Positions 44,304 through 52,458 of a DNA stretch of 64,000 nt are shown here, in pieces (within the stretch, counting starts at the first letter, position 1; each line of letters begins with the position of its first letter). Both the position numbers and the translations under genes were made by a program. The notes below the pieces were generated by a model. The model was not told the DNA's origin and made no database searches. It was given only the letters and a program-made list of their open reading frames with translations. Origin of the DNA: Bacteroidota bacterium (GTDB taxonomy: Bacteria; Bacteroidota; Bacteroidia; AKYH767-A; 2013-40CM-41-45); contig JADKIH010000026.1 in assembly GCA_016721305.1 (NCBI GenBank), forward strand, positions 1-64,000, in the 5' to 3' direction.

Positions 44304-45803
44304 TCAGGAAGCGCGAAGGTAACCATTTTTCTTCCTGAACTGCACCCAGGCCAGGCCTATGTAGATGAAGAGAAAGACTCCATTCACGATGCCTGAAACC
44401 AAGCCGTGGAGGCCGAGTTGCGCATGAATGAAGTCGCTCAGCAACCAGATTCCGACGGCCAATCCGATGAAGTAGAAAAACGGCACCAGTTCGTAAGGAA
44501 CCGGATAGTGTTTTTTACCAAGGAAGTATGAAATGACCATCATCGAAGCATAGCAAATCAGCGTCGTCCATGCCGCTCCCATATAACCCATTTTCGGAAT
44601 CAGAAGGAAATTGAACAGCAGTGTGATTGCCGCACCGATAACGGAAATCCATGCACCCCAAACAGTTTTGCCTGTAAGCTTGTACCAGATCGATTGATTG
44701 TAGTACACGCCAAGACAAAGATTCGCCATCAGAAGTATCGGAACAACTTTTAATCCGCTACGGAAATGTTCTCCGATAAAATATTGTACAATATTGAGAT
44801 ACAACATGATGCCGAGGAAAATAAACGAGCAAACGAGCACGAACCAGTTCATGATCGTCGCATATGTTGCCTGCGGATTTTCCTTTGTCGAATGACTGAA
44901 GAAAAACGGTTCGGCAGCGTAGCGGAAAGTCTGATTGAAGAGCGTCATCAGAATCGACAATTTATAGCAGGCACCATAGACACCGAGTTGCGACATCGCA
45001 TCGGCCTTGTCGGTGATGAGAATTGGAATGAGAATGCGGTCGAAAGTTTCGTTAATCATTCCGGCCAGTCCGGCGATCATAAGAGGAAACGCATAGACGA
45101 TCATATTTTTCCAAAGCGAAGAATCGAATTCGAACTTCACGCCGAAGATTTCCGGAATAAGAAGTAAGAGCGTGATGAAGCTCGCCAATAAGTTAGAGAC
45201 AAACACATAACCCACGCCGAACGAAGGATCGTACATCCAATCCAACCACGAAGGCAAGCCATGCTTCGCCATCGACGGGAGAAGGATGAGGAAGAAAAGA
45301 TTGAGACCGATATTAATTCCAATATTGACCAATCGCAATGTTGCAAAACGCTTCGCCCGATTTTCCTGACGAAGCTTTGCAAAAGGCAGCGCCGTGATGG
45401 CATCGAAGGCTAGAATTCCTCCGAAGAGAGCGATGTAAATCGGATAAAATTGCGAGCCCGTTCCACCTTCAAAACCAATCATGCCGGAAAGTGGCGAAGC
45501 AAAGAGCACAATCGTCAGTCCTAAAATTACCGACGATGTAAGAATGCTCAGCAGACCCGACGAATACACTTTCGGATTTCCTTTTTCCGTGTGGAAATAC
45601 CGGAAGTACGCTGTGTCGAGCCCGAACACGAAGAGCAGATTCAGAAAGGCGATATAAGAGTAGAGCTGAGTAACGACGCCGTATTCACCCGTATCGAATA
45701 CGCGCGTGTAGAGCGGAACCAGCAGATAGTTTAATAAGCGGCCGACGATGCTGCTTAATCCATAGATGGCAGTTTGTCGGGCTAATTTTTTTACTGAACT
45801 CAA
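44304..45803 (-). CDS. polysaccharide flippase of the MATE/Wzx-like family
   Basis: A 499-residue inner-membrane protein with about 13 hydrophobic helices, starting KLARQTAIYGLSSIVGRLLNYLLVPLYTRVF, the classic N-terminus of the polysaccharide biosynthesis (RfbX/Wzx) family, and ending with paired helices (LVPFFYFIGLAVGIWLLSDFI, GIVNGVFLFIYIGLAWVQF). It should flip a lipid-linked glycan across the membrane. The downstream nucleotidyltransferase would supply an activated sugar. First gene of the leftward envelope cluster; no perfect -7 box is seen, only CACTTTTG on the minus strand at about 45828. Confidence 0.9.
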   Translation of the reverse strand: MSSVKKLARQTAIYGLSSIVGRLLNYLLVPLYTRVFDTGEYGVVTQLYSYIAFLNLLFVFGLDTAYFRYFHTEKGNPKVYSSGLLSILTSSVILGLTIVLFASPLSGMIGFEGGTGSQFYPIYIALFGGILAFDAITALPFAKLRQENRAKRFATLRLVNIGINIGLNLFFLILLPSMAKHGLPSWLDWMYDPSFGVGYVFVSNLLASFITLLLLIPEIFGVKFEFDSSLWKNMIVYAFPLMIAGLAGMINETFDRILIPILITDKADAMSQLGVYGACYKLSILMTLFNQTFRYAAEPFFFSHSTKENPQATYATIMNWFVLVCSFIFLGIMLYLNIVQYFIGEHFRSGLKVVPILLMANLCLGVYYNQSIWYKLTGKTVWGAWISVIGAAITLLFNFLLIPKMGYMGAAWTTLICYASMMVISYFLGKKHYPVPYELVPFFYFIGLAVGIWLLSDFIHAQLGLHGLVSGIVNGVFLFIYIGLAWVQFRKKNGYLRAS

Positions 45804-45902
45804 AGTGATGGAATAATTGGATACAAAAGTGCGGATTCGGGAGGCAGATCGGGGGAAGTGGGGTTTTATTTATCAAGGGGTAGACGTGGAAAAGACGCTA
45901 TT

Positions 45903-46232
45903 TGTTTCCCGCAGAATGCGCAGAAATAACGCTGAAATCGCTGAAACTCCTTGTGGTCTTCTTGTGGCTTTGTGTGCTTGTGGTGAAAAGAGAATTTGTG
46001 TTTCCCACGGAAAGCACGGAAATACACACGGAAAGCACGGAAAACCTTGTGGTCTTCTTGTGGCTTTGTGTGCTTGTGGTGAAAAGACAATTTGTGTTTC
46101 CCGCAGATGACGCAGAAATTTCGCAGAGAGTCGCAGAAGTGCCGGTGGTTCCACCACACAAGGTGGCAGGCTCCAGTCACGGAAAACCTTGTGGTCTTCT
46201 TGTGCAACTTGTGTTCTCGTGGTAAAATTTTT
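45903..46232. repeat. three tandem copies of the CGCAG + CTTGTGG composite repeat
   Basis: Each copy is TGTTTCCC..., a CGCAGAAAT-like or CACGGAAA-like stretch, then CCTTGTGGTCTTCTTGTGG...GTGCTTGTGGTGAAAAG. Copies start at about 45901, 46005 and 46094. The middle copy uses CACGGAAAGCACGG words instead of CGCAG. The third contains an extra insert, GTGGTTCCACCAC (46144-46156) with AAGGTGGCAGG. 46233-46321 holds nothing recognised. Confidence 0.88.
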
Positions 46233-46321
46233 CCTTCATCATCATCGTTCTCATTTTTTCGAAGCATTTATGGAATACTGAACATCGCATCTCTAAAGTC
46301 TCAAATCGGCTCAGCCAAAAT

Positions 46322-47284
46322 ATGAACAACCTGCTCAAACAACTCCTCCTGGCAACTATGATTGTTGCCATCGCATCCTGTCATCGTGCAGACGACAAAA
46401 AAGAAAATAATTATTCGAAAAGAACTCCCGAGGCTGCAGCCGGCGAGGCTCCGCCGCCACCGCCTGATGCGGCTGATTACCCACTTTCGGCAAATGCTAC
46501 TCTCAAAGACGAGAATACGATTTCCTCTTCTGCTGCAAGAGTAGATGAAAAGGACAAGAAGCATAAATTCATTCGAACAGCCGACCTCCGATTCAAAGTA
46601 AAGAATGTTGAGAGTGCAACTTATAAGATAGAAGATATTACTAAGGGTTTCGAAGGTTTTGTAACAAATACAACACTCAGTAGTAGCATTGAAAATAAAA
46701 CAACAATTAAAATCAGCGAAGATTCCTCTCTTGAAACAACGTACTACAATGTTGAGAATACAATGACGCTCCGTGTTCCGAACACAAAGCTCGATACGAT
46801 GCTGAAGACCTTTACAGGGCTGATTGAATTCCTCGACTACCGAACCATCAAAGCCGATGATGTAGCATTACAACTTTTGGCAAACGATCTCACTCAACGT
46901 CGGGCTTATGGTTACGATGATCGTCTGAGAAAATCGATTGATGGCAAGGGCAAAAAGCTAAACGAAATCGTTCGTGCCGAAGAAAATCTAAATGCTAATC
47001 ATGAATCATCCGACGAAGCCCGCCTTGCCAATCTGCGATTGAATGAACAAATCAGTTACAGCACAATCAATCTAACCATTTACCAACGCCAATCAATCAA
47101 ACGCGAAGTAGCAGCGAATGAACTAAACATCAATGCCTACAAACCTTCATTCGGAAGTCAGCTGGCAGATGCATTCAAGATCGGAATTGATTTGTTGAAG
47201 AGCTTCCTAATTTTCCTTGCAGAAATCTGGTGGATAATCGCTATAGGCATCGTAGTGCTGGTAATTGTTCGTAGGAAAAAGTAG
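46322..47284 (+). CDS. DUF4349 family membrane lipoprotein
   Basis: A 320-residue protein. Lipoprotein signal (LATMIVAIASCHRAD, Cys 20), a proline-rich stretch (EAPPPPPDAADYP, about 42-55), then the DUF4349 domain (about 80-270: FIRTADLRFKVKNVESATYKIEDITKGFEGFVTNT, TLRVPNTKLDTMLKTF, DVALQLLANDL, LRLNEQISYSTINLTIYQ) and one C-terminal transmembrane helix (IWWIIAIGIVVLVIVRR). Function of the family is unknown; it is envelope-located with a periplasmic domain between two membrane attachments. Alone on the plus strand, followed 54 nt later by the SGNH hydrolase gene. Confidence 0.88.
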   Translation: MNNLLKQLLLATMIVAIASCHRADDKKENNYSKRTPEAAAGEAPPPPPDAADYPLSANATLKDENTISSSAARVDEKDKKHKFIRTADLRFKVKNVESATYKIEDITKGFEGFVTNTTLSSSIENKTTIKISEDSSLETTYYNVENTMTLRVPNTKLDTMLKTFTGLIEFLDYRTIKADDVALQLLANDLTQRRAYGYDDRLRKSIDGKGKKLNEIVRAEENLNANHESSDEARLANLRLNEQISYSTINLTIYQRQSIKREVAANELNINAYKPSFGSQLADAFKIGIDLLKSFLIFLAEIWWIIAIGIVVLVIVRRKK

Positions 47285-47312
47285 AATCAGAGATAAATTC
47301 ATTTTAAAAACT

Positions 47313-47320
47313 TATCTTCG
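47313..47320 (+). promoter_or_regulatory. -7 promoter box of the SGNH hydrolase gene (TATCTTCG)
   Basis: TAnnTTTG with T-to-C at the seventh base; 18 nt before the ATG at 47339. Confidence 0.45.
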
Positions 47321-47338
47321 CTTCTCTTCCTCTCCTTT

Positions 47339-48574
47339 ATGAAAAAGACATTACCCCTACTTCTCCTTCTGATGTACATAACATCATTTGCGCAAAAGAA
47401 AGTTTTGTTCATCGGCAACAGTTACACCGGCGTGAACGATTTACCCGGCTTAGTTTACAATGTTGCTTTGGCAAATGGCGATACGATCGTTTATGATTCT
47501 TACTCACCGGGAGGTTATACGTTTGAGTTGCATTCAACCGACATAAATGCGATTAACAAAATAAATTCCAACAGCTGGGATTTTGTAGTCCTTCAGGAGC
47601 AAAGTCAGCGGCCGTCGTTTCCTCCGTCTCAAGTGCAAACAGAAGTGTATCCATTTGCCATTACTTTGGATAGTACGATCCATGCCAATAACGCCTGTAC
47701 ACAAACCGTTTTTTACATGACATGGGGAAGGAAATATGGCGATCAATCTAATTGCCCTTCTTATCCTCCGTTGTGTACCTACGCAGGAATGCAAGAACGC
47801 CTTCGCGAGAGTTATCTTGAAATGGGAGATCTTACACACGCGAGAGTATCACCTGTCGGAGTATCATTTCAAAATTCAATTGCTGCCGATAGTACATTAG
47901 AATTGTATCAATCAGATTTTAGCCACCCAAGTGTGGCAGGTTCTTATCTGGCTGCATGTACGTTTTATTCAACGCTCTTCAAGAAGAGTACTGTTGGCAC
48001 ATCGTACACTGCAGGCTTAGCTCCTGCTGTTGCTACGTATTTACAGAATATCGCCACGCACACGGTTTTGGACAGTTTAGAAACATGGAAGATTGGCGTG
48101 TACGAACCGAATGCAGCATTTACCTATGTTCCAAACGGATTAAGTGCGCAATTTACAACAGATAGCATTTACAGCAACTCACACCAGTGGAGTTTTGGAG
48201 GAAGCACACCATCGCCATCATTCACATTTGCAACCGGAGGAGATTTTTCGGTTACGCACATTGCTTGTGATGCTTGTCGTTGCGATACAAGTACGCAATT
48301 AGTACACATCTCCTCTATCGGAATTGACGAAGCAGAATTTGTCGGAGTCAGCATTTTTCCGAATCCGACGAAAGACGAAATCGTAATTACCGATAAGCAG
48401 AATGAAATTGTGCAAATAGAATTGTATGATGCACAAGGAAAACTCATTCAAAAAATCACACCTTCATCGAAAGAACGATATGTAATTGCGGCGCCACACG
48501 AAGCCGGTGTTTACATCTTAAAGTTGTTGAATGCAGAAGGTGTTAAGAGTGTGAAGAGGATTGTGGTTGAGTGA
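47339..48574 (+). CDS. secreted SGNH/GDSL-like hydrolase with PKD-like and T9SS domains
   Basis: A 411-residue exported protein. Signal peptide 1-18 (ITSFAQ). Residues about 20-240 form an SGNH hydrolase fold: block I is FIGNSYTG with the nucleophile Ser, Asn appears in a WDFVVLQEQSQRP segment, and block V is SDFSHPSVAGSYL with the Asp-x-x-His pair. A PKD-like strand region follows (about 255-325, AAFTYVPNGLSAQFTTD...HQWSFGG), then a type A T9SS sorting domain (about 335-411, IFPNPTKDEIVI to the end). Probably a surface esterase acting on acylated glycan; substrate unknown. Confidence 0.87.
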   Translation: MKKTLPLLLLLMYITSFAQKKVLFIGNSYTGVNDLPGLVYNVALANGDTIVYDSYSPGGYTFELHSTDINAINKINSNSWDFVVLQEQSQRPSFPPSQVQTEVYPFAITLDSTIHANNACTQTVFYMTWGRKYGDQSNCPSYPPLCTYAGMQERLRESYLEMGDLTHARVSPVGVSFQNSIAADSTLELYQSDFSHPSVAGSYLAACTFYSTLFKKSTVGTSYTAGLAPAVATYLQNIATHTVLDSLETWKIGVYEPNAAFTYVPNGLSAQFTTDSIYSNSHQWSFGGSTPSPSFTFATGGDFSVTHIACDACRCDTSTQLVHISSIGIDEAEFVGVSIFPNPTKDEIVITDKQNEIVQIELYDAQGKLIQKITPSSKERYVIAAPHEAGVYILKLLNAEGVKSVKRIVVE

Positions 48575-48621
48575 TTTAGAGAAAGGGGATTTGCTTCGAT
48601 TCAATCATGGAACATATTTCA

Positions 48622-48640
48622 ACAAGATCCCTGCGGGATG
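48622..48640. repeat. REP-like hairpin ATCCC-TGC-GGGAT
   Basis: A 5-bp stem at 48627-48639 preceded by TTCAACAAG, resembling the other hairpin-with-tail elements at 6.6 and 16.6 kb. It is followed by T-rich sequence and could also help end transcription. Confidence 0.45.
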
Positions 48641-48674
48641 AACACGCTCTTTTTATTTTTATATTTTTGTGTGT

Positions 48675-49127
48675 TCAATTCAATCGCTTCTTTTCGATTT
48701 CGAGCAGCTTGATGATTGACGAAAGTATATTCGGAAAAACTGTTTTGTTCAGCTTATAAAAATAGTCTGAAGCTCCTACGCGAAGTGTTTCAACGGCAAT
48801 CTCAACATTGTCCTGGCCGGAAACCATGATGACGAGTGCAAAAGGATTTACTTTCTTGATTTCTTTTAGAACAGTTAACCCATCCGGTCCGTCGACGTTC
48901 GAGAAATCGTAATCAAGAATGATGATACGAGTATCGGTTGCTTTATAATCTTCCAGAAAATGTCGTCCGTTCAAGTACATATCCGTTTTCATATTCATCT
49001 CTGAACGCAGGAACTCGCTGAGCATGGCACTGAAAGCAACATCGTCGTCAATCAAAACGATGGAGGGCTTTGCATTATCTTCAGCAACTTCTTTGAGCTT
49101 AACTTTTTCGTCGAAAATATTGATCAT
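48675..49127 (-). CDS. single-domain response regulator
   Basis: A 150-residue receiver-only protein. The acidic pocket is LIDDD (27-29), the phosphate acceptor Asp72 (IIILDYD), the switch Ser about 103 (VIMVSGQDN) and the conserved Lys125 (DYFYKLNK). No output domain is present, so it acts by protein contact. It is a paralogue of the next receiver gene: acceptor Asp and Lys fall at the same residue numbers. Between the two is a perfect 41-nt palindrome. No cognate kinase adjoins; the nearest histidine kinase is at 52484. Confidence 0.9.
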   Translation of the reverse strand: MINIFDEKVKLKEVAEDNAKPSIVLIDDDVAFSAMLSEFLRSEMNMKTDMYLNGRHFLEDYKATDTRIIILDYDFSNVDGPDGLTVLKEIKKVNPFALVIMVSGQDNVEIAVETLRVGASDYFYKLNKTVFPNILSSIIKLLEIEKKRLN

Positions 49128-49162
49128 ACAGGTGACTTGTGGGGATTAAGGGGGTTGGGTGT

Positions 49163-49203
49163 GCCTTCGTTATCGTTATCGTAACGATAACGATAACGAA
49201 GGC
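49163..49203. repeat. 41-nt perfect palindrome of CGTTAT words
   Basis: GCCTTCGTTATCGTTATCGT (49163-49182), centre A (49183), then its exact reverse complement (49184-49203). Each arm is built of CGTTAT hexamers. It lies between the two receiver genes and could form a cruciform or an RNA hairpin without a T-run. Confidence 0.95.
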
Positions 49204-49216
49204 TCAGGCTCGGCGG

Positions 49217-49750
49217 TTAAAAATACTTCGCGTAGGCGAGCCAAACTAAGATTGCAAAGATAGCTCCTCCGACGATTCCCGTAAGCATATATTCGCGTTG
49301 CGATCTTTTCAATCGTTGCAGCTCATTAATTTTAAGAATTGAAGCCAGCACACTTGTGTACGTACTTTGATTTCCTTTGATAAAATAATCGAGAGCACCA
49401 CGACGAAGTGTTTCGAGTGATATGGCCATATTATCCTGTGCAGAGAGCATAATAACAGGAATGTTTTTATCGCGTTTCCGAATTTCTTCGAGCACACCCA
49501 TACCATCGTATTTGGAGAGCGGACCGAAATCATAGTCGAGCACTACAAGACGATTATCTCCTTCTTTAAATACTTCAAGAAATTTCTCTCCGCTCTCATA
49601 CATTTCGATTTTCTTAATATTCATCGACGTGAGATAGTCACGCATCGTCTCTTTGAAAAACGGATCATCGTCTACAAGCGTAACTGTAAAGCTCGTTGTA
49701 TCCGACTCAGCTGATTCTGCCTGAAGAAGCAGGAAAGTTAGATCGTACAT
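49217..49750 (-). CDS. receiver-domain protein with C-terminal transmembrane helix
   Basis: A 177-residue protein. The receiver domain spans about 21-140: acidic pocket LVDDD (26-29), acceptor Asp72 (LVVLDYD), Ser in MLSAQDN, Lys125 (DYFIKGN). A basic juxtamembrane stretch (LQRLKRSQREY) leads into a hydrophobic helix (about 156-173, LTGIVGGAIFAILVWLAYA) and only four further residues. So the receiver is held at the inner membrane by a tail anchor, which is unusual for a response regulator. I chose ATG 49750 because the longer open frame reads repeat DNA upstream. Paralogue of the receiver at 48675, likely cotranscribed, with a 41-nt palindrome between. Confidence 0.85.
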   Translation of the reverse strand: MYDLTFLLLQAESAESDTTSFTVTLVDDDPFFKETMRDYLTSMNIKKIEMYESGEKFLEVFKEGDNRLVVLDYDFGPLSKYDGMGVLEEIRKRDKNIPVIMLSAQDNMAISLETLRRGALDYFIKGNQSTYTSVLASILKINELQRLKRSQREYMLTGIVGGAIFAILVWLAYAKYF

Positions 49751-49875
49751 GGTGGTGGAATTTTGCGTCGGGAAGATAAGGAATTCTTTGAACTCAAAAT
49801 TGAAAATTGAAGATTGAAGATTGTCCGCTCCGAAGAGACTATTTTGGATTAAACAATCCGTATTGAACGTCAAAC

Positions 49876-49932
49876 CTAGAACCTTGAACTTTGAACCTTA
49901 AACTTTGAACCTTGAACTTTGAACTTTGAACC
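49876..49932. repeat. TTTGAAC/CTTGAAC heptamer array at the acylphosphatase stop
   Basis: About seven units in one orientation, ending 3 nt from the acyP stop codon. An AAAATTGAAGATTGAAGATTG stretch (49798-49822) lies nearby. Confidence 0.85.
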
Positions 49933-49934
49933 AC

Positions 49935-50204
49935 CTACTTCAAAACCTCGAAAGATCGAAACCACGAAACCGGCACTTCTGAAATCTCCCCACGCTCAAC
50001 ACGGGCGCGGGAAGGGCCACGTTGGCACCATTGGATAAATTCCGTAAGCGATTGCTCCTCCCCTTCCGCGACAACTTCGACGGAGCCATCAGGTAAATTG
50101 CGAACCGTGCCTTTGATATTCAATTCGCGTGCGCGTTCCTGCGTATGCTTTCGAAAGAAGACACCTTGTACGAGGCCGTGGATGATGAGTTTGGTGGAGT
50201 TCAT
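49935..50204 (-). CDS. acyP: acylphosphatase
   Basis: Hydrolyses acyl phosphates such as acetyl phosphate or carbamoyl phosphate in the cytoplasm. The 89-residue protein has the family signature GLVQGVFFRKHT with catalytic Arg18, and VRNLPDGSVEVVAEG with catalytic Asn36. Length is normal. The gene is isolated between repeat regions; the stop is 2-3 nt from a heptamer array. Confidence 0.95.
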   Translation of the reverse strand: MNSTKLIIHGLVQGVFFRKHTQERARELNIKGTVRNLPDGSVEVVAEGEEQSLTEFIQWCQRGPSRARVERGEISEVPVSWFRSFEVLK

Positions 50205-50218
50205 GGGTTGTAAAAATT

Positions 50219-50312
50219 TAGAATTAAGAATTATGAATTCAGAATGGTTGCAATTTACTAGCTGATTCGCAAATTCATAATTCTAAATTATGAATTATGA
50301 ATTAATTATAAA
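50219..50312. repeat. AGAATTATGAATTC (7+7 bp) repeats around the DUF6642 stop
   Basis: Words of TTAGAATTAAGAATTATGAATTC at about 50219-50242 and TCATAATTCTAAATTATGAATTATGAATTAATTATA at 50272-50306, in opposite senses. The TAA stop of the neighbouring gene (50302-50304) is supplied by this array. Confidence 0.8.
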
Positions 50313-50871
50313 TGAGCCGAAAATCCAACTTATTCATCATCTTCCGATAGTTCTTTTTCAGATCACGGTCAACGGCTTTGATGTCTTTGTACTCCTGAAA
50401 TTTCTGCATGAGGAGCATATCGAAAACAGAGCTTTCTAAAAAGTCGATATCTGTTCGGAAGCCGCAGACACAGAGTGCCTGTGTGGTTTCCAGGAATTGT
50501 TTGATTCTTCTCTCGTCGGTATCGAGTGTACTGCAACTTCCGAAGTGAATAATTTTATTGACGCACGAGCCATTCAAAATTTCGGCGAGTTCTTGCAAGG
50601 CAAGATCTTCGTCACCGATTTCAATCGTCTCCGGTTGTCCGTGAAATGCGAGATAGCAGATGGAATAATTTTTATACCTCCGCTGTTTCCATTGAGAGAG
50701 ATAGTAAATCAAGTTTTCTTTCGTCCCGCAAGTCTTGTGTATATAGTCGATATTACAATTCGTCTTCAAAAATTCCAATGCAGCTCCCACCGACGACTTC
50801 TTGCGAAGGTCTTTCTCCCAATCTCCTTCGAGACAGAAGACGTGTTTGGTGAAGTCTTTGGCGATGCGCAT
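50302..50871 (-). CDS. DUF6642-like protein with a caspase-type His/Cys pair
   Basis: A 189-residue soluble protein. It begins ...HVFCLEGDWEKDLRKKSSVGAALEFL, then NIDYIHKTCGTKENLIYYLSQW, which I associate with the DUF6642 family. The fold pattern resembles clan CD cysteine peptidases (caspase/CHAT): a hydrophobic strand ending in His-Gly (ICYLAFHGQ, His77) and a second ending in Cys (KIIHFGSCS, Cys113) spaced as in a CHAT dyad. CHAT proteases are often effectors in defence or signalling, but this one stands alone with no partner gene nearby. Catalysis is inferred from motif position only. Its stop codon lies inside a repeat array. Confidence 0.65.
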   Translation of the reverse strand: MRIAKDFTKHVFCLEGDWEKDLRKKSSVGAALEFLKTNCNIDYIHKTCGTKENLIYYLSQWKQRRYKNYSICYLAFHGQPETIEIGDEDLALQELAEILNGSCVNKIIHFGSCSTLDTDERRIKQFLETTQALCVCGFRTDIDFLESSVFDMLLMQKFQEYKDIKAVDRDLKKNYRKMMNKLDFRLIYN

Positions 50872-50878
50872 TTTGGTT

Positions 50879-51004
50879 CAATTAGCTAATTAGCTGATTA
50901 GCTAATTTGACTATGGTTAGGGGTTAGTAAAACACTTTCAGGTTATTAGAATTTCCGACGGTAGGATCTGCTACAATTAGCTAATTAGCTAATTAGCCAA
51001 TTGC
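50879..51004. repeat. TTAGCTAA 8-bp palindromic repeats
   Basis: Arrays at 50879-50910 and 50975-51003. The unit equals its own reverse complement, so each array is a run of nested palindromes. Confidence 0.85.
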
Positions 51005-51079
51005 CAAAGCTGACAAGTCCACCCCGCCACTAAAAACCGGCAGAGAGTATAACAAACGTAATTCAGTAAACAGAGAGGG

Positions 51080-51864
51080 CTAGCGGAAATTCGCTTTTCG
51101 TTTATTCAAAAATGCGTCGACTCCTTCTTTGAAATCAGGGGTGCCGAAGCAGTTTCCGAATTCTTCGACTTCGAAAGAGAAGCCGTCGACTCCGTCGGTG
51201 TAGTATGCGTCGACACATTTAACGATGCCGGCGATTGCGCGTGGGCCTTTGGTAGCGATCTTATTGATCAGTTCCTTGGCTTTATCTAAAAGTTGATCGG
51301 GAGTAGTAACGTAATTAACGAGTCCGAGAGTGAGTGCTTCATTCGCACCAATCATATCGGCCGTCATGAGCAGTTCCATCGCTTTACTTTTTCCGATGAG
51401 CTGCACCAGTCGTTGTGTGCCGGCATAGCCGGGAATCAGTCCGAGATTAACTTCGGGCTGACCAAATTTTGCATTGTCGGAAGCAACGCGCAAGTGACAA
51501 CTCATTGCCAGCTCGCAACCTCCGCCAAGAGCGAAACCATTTACGGCCGCAACAATCGGCTTCGAACATAATTCAAGCGACTTAAAAACTTTTTGTCCGT
51601 CGCCGCTCAATTTCTTTGCTTCCTCGTTTGTATAAGAAGCAAATTCCGAAATATCAGCACCGGCAACAAAAGCCTTCGCTCCGCTTCCTGTGAGGATAAT
51701 TCCGTACACATCTTTATTTTTTCCGCCTCAGCCACAGCACGTCCGATTTCCTGAATCGTATCATAATTCAACGCGTTCAGTTTATCCGGACGGTTAACGG
51801 TGATGGTGCAGATGTTGGAGGTTATTTGGGAGAGGATGTTGGTGTACATGGTTGGTTGTTTCAT
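51080..51864 (-). CDS. enoyl-CoA hydratase/isomerase family protein (A7-to-A6 frameshift)
   Basis: A crotonase-fold enzyme of about 260 residues, hydrating enoyl-CoA in fatty or amino acid breakdown. N-terminal part: ICTITVNRPDKLNALNYDTIQEI; oxyanion-hole segment GSGAKAFVAGADISEF; the second region is NGFALGGGCELAMSCHLRVAS with the two usual Glu positions (GQPEVNLGLIPGYAGTQRL). Two frames meet at a run of six A (plus-strand T6, 51717-51722): seven would read A-E-K-N-K-D-V-Y-G-I-I-L-T-G. Start is ATG 51864 or 51846. A -7 box TAAGTTTG (51892-51885) precedes it. A B12-binding protein gene upstream suggests a link to short-chain acyl-CoA metabolism. Confidence 0.92.
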
Positions 51865-51884
51865 TCTGGTTTTTTGATAATGAA

Positions 51885-51892
51885 CAAACTTA
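51885..51892 (-). promoter_or_regulatory. -7 promoter box of the enoyl-CoA hydratase gene (TAAGTTTG)
   Basis: Perfect TAnnTTTG on the minus strand, 20 nt before ATG 51864. Confidence 0.5.
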
Positions 51893-51914
51893 CTTACTTG
51901 TAAGCTGCTGCTTC

Positions 51915-51943
51915 AATTAGCTAATTAGCTAATTAGCTAATTG
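51915..51943. repeat. TTAGCTAA repeat containing a stop codon
   Basis: Three and a half units. The last Asn codon and the TAG stop of the B12-binding protein gene (51937-51942) lie inside it. Confidence 0.88.
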
Positions 51944-52347
51944 GCAGATCGGCGCCGTTCCACTTCCTTTCGCACGTAGTCGATAATGACCGACGTATCC
52001 GTTCCCGGAGGGAAGAGTTTTCCGCAGCCGAGGTCTTCGAGTTTTTGTACGTCGGCAACGGGGATGATGCCTCCGCCGGTGAGGAGAACATTTTGCATCG
52101 ATTTTTCTTTCATCAGATTAATGATTTTCGGAAAAACCGTCATGTGTGCGCCGGAAAGGATGCTGACTCCGATGACGTCGACGTCTTCCTGTAAGGCAGC
52201 GTTAACGACCATCTCGGGTGTCTGGCGAAGACCGGTGTAGATGACTTCCATACCGGCATCCCGGAGGAACGATGCGATGACTTTAGCTCCACGATCGTGA
52301 CCATCCAGTCCTACTTTCGCAACTAATACGCGAATCGGGCGACTCAT
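51937..52347 (-). CDS. cobalamin-binding domain protein (methylmalonyl-CoA mutase C-terminal type)
   Basis: A 136-residue protein equal to the B12-binding domain of methylmalonyl-CoA mutase. It carries the base-off/His-on signature GLDGHDRGAKV (DxHxxG, His about 17), then SILSGAHMT (the SxL motif) and LLTGGGIIP (GGG). It could serve as small subunit of a split acyl-CoA mutase or a sensor, but no mutase large subunit is in the window. The stop lies in an 8-bp repeat array. A perfect -7 box TATATTTG (52466-52459) is 112 nt upstream. Confidence 0.9.
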   Translation of the reverse strand: MSRPIRVLVAKVGLDGHDRGAKVIASFLRDAGMEVIYTGLRQTPEMVVNAALQEDVDVIGVSILSGAHMTVFPKIINLMKEKSMQNVLLTGGGIIPVADVQKLEDLGCGKLFPPGTDTSVIIDYVRKEVERRRSAN

Positions 52348-52458
52348 ATCTTGTGTTGATTTTGCGGTGAATTTACTCGATTTGGAAGCAATCTGCGCTT
52401 CTTATATGCAGGATATTCGTCAGGAATTCATCCTCACTCACATACCTTATTTCTTATA

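Noticed and set aside
45866..46267. Open frames of 87-133 residues across 45.8-46.3 kb
   Set aside because: Translations of the triplicated CGCAG/CTTGTGG repeat in several frames.
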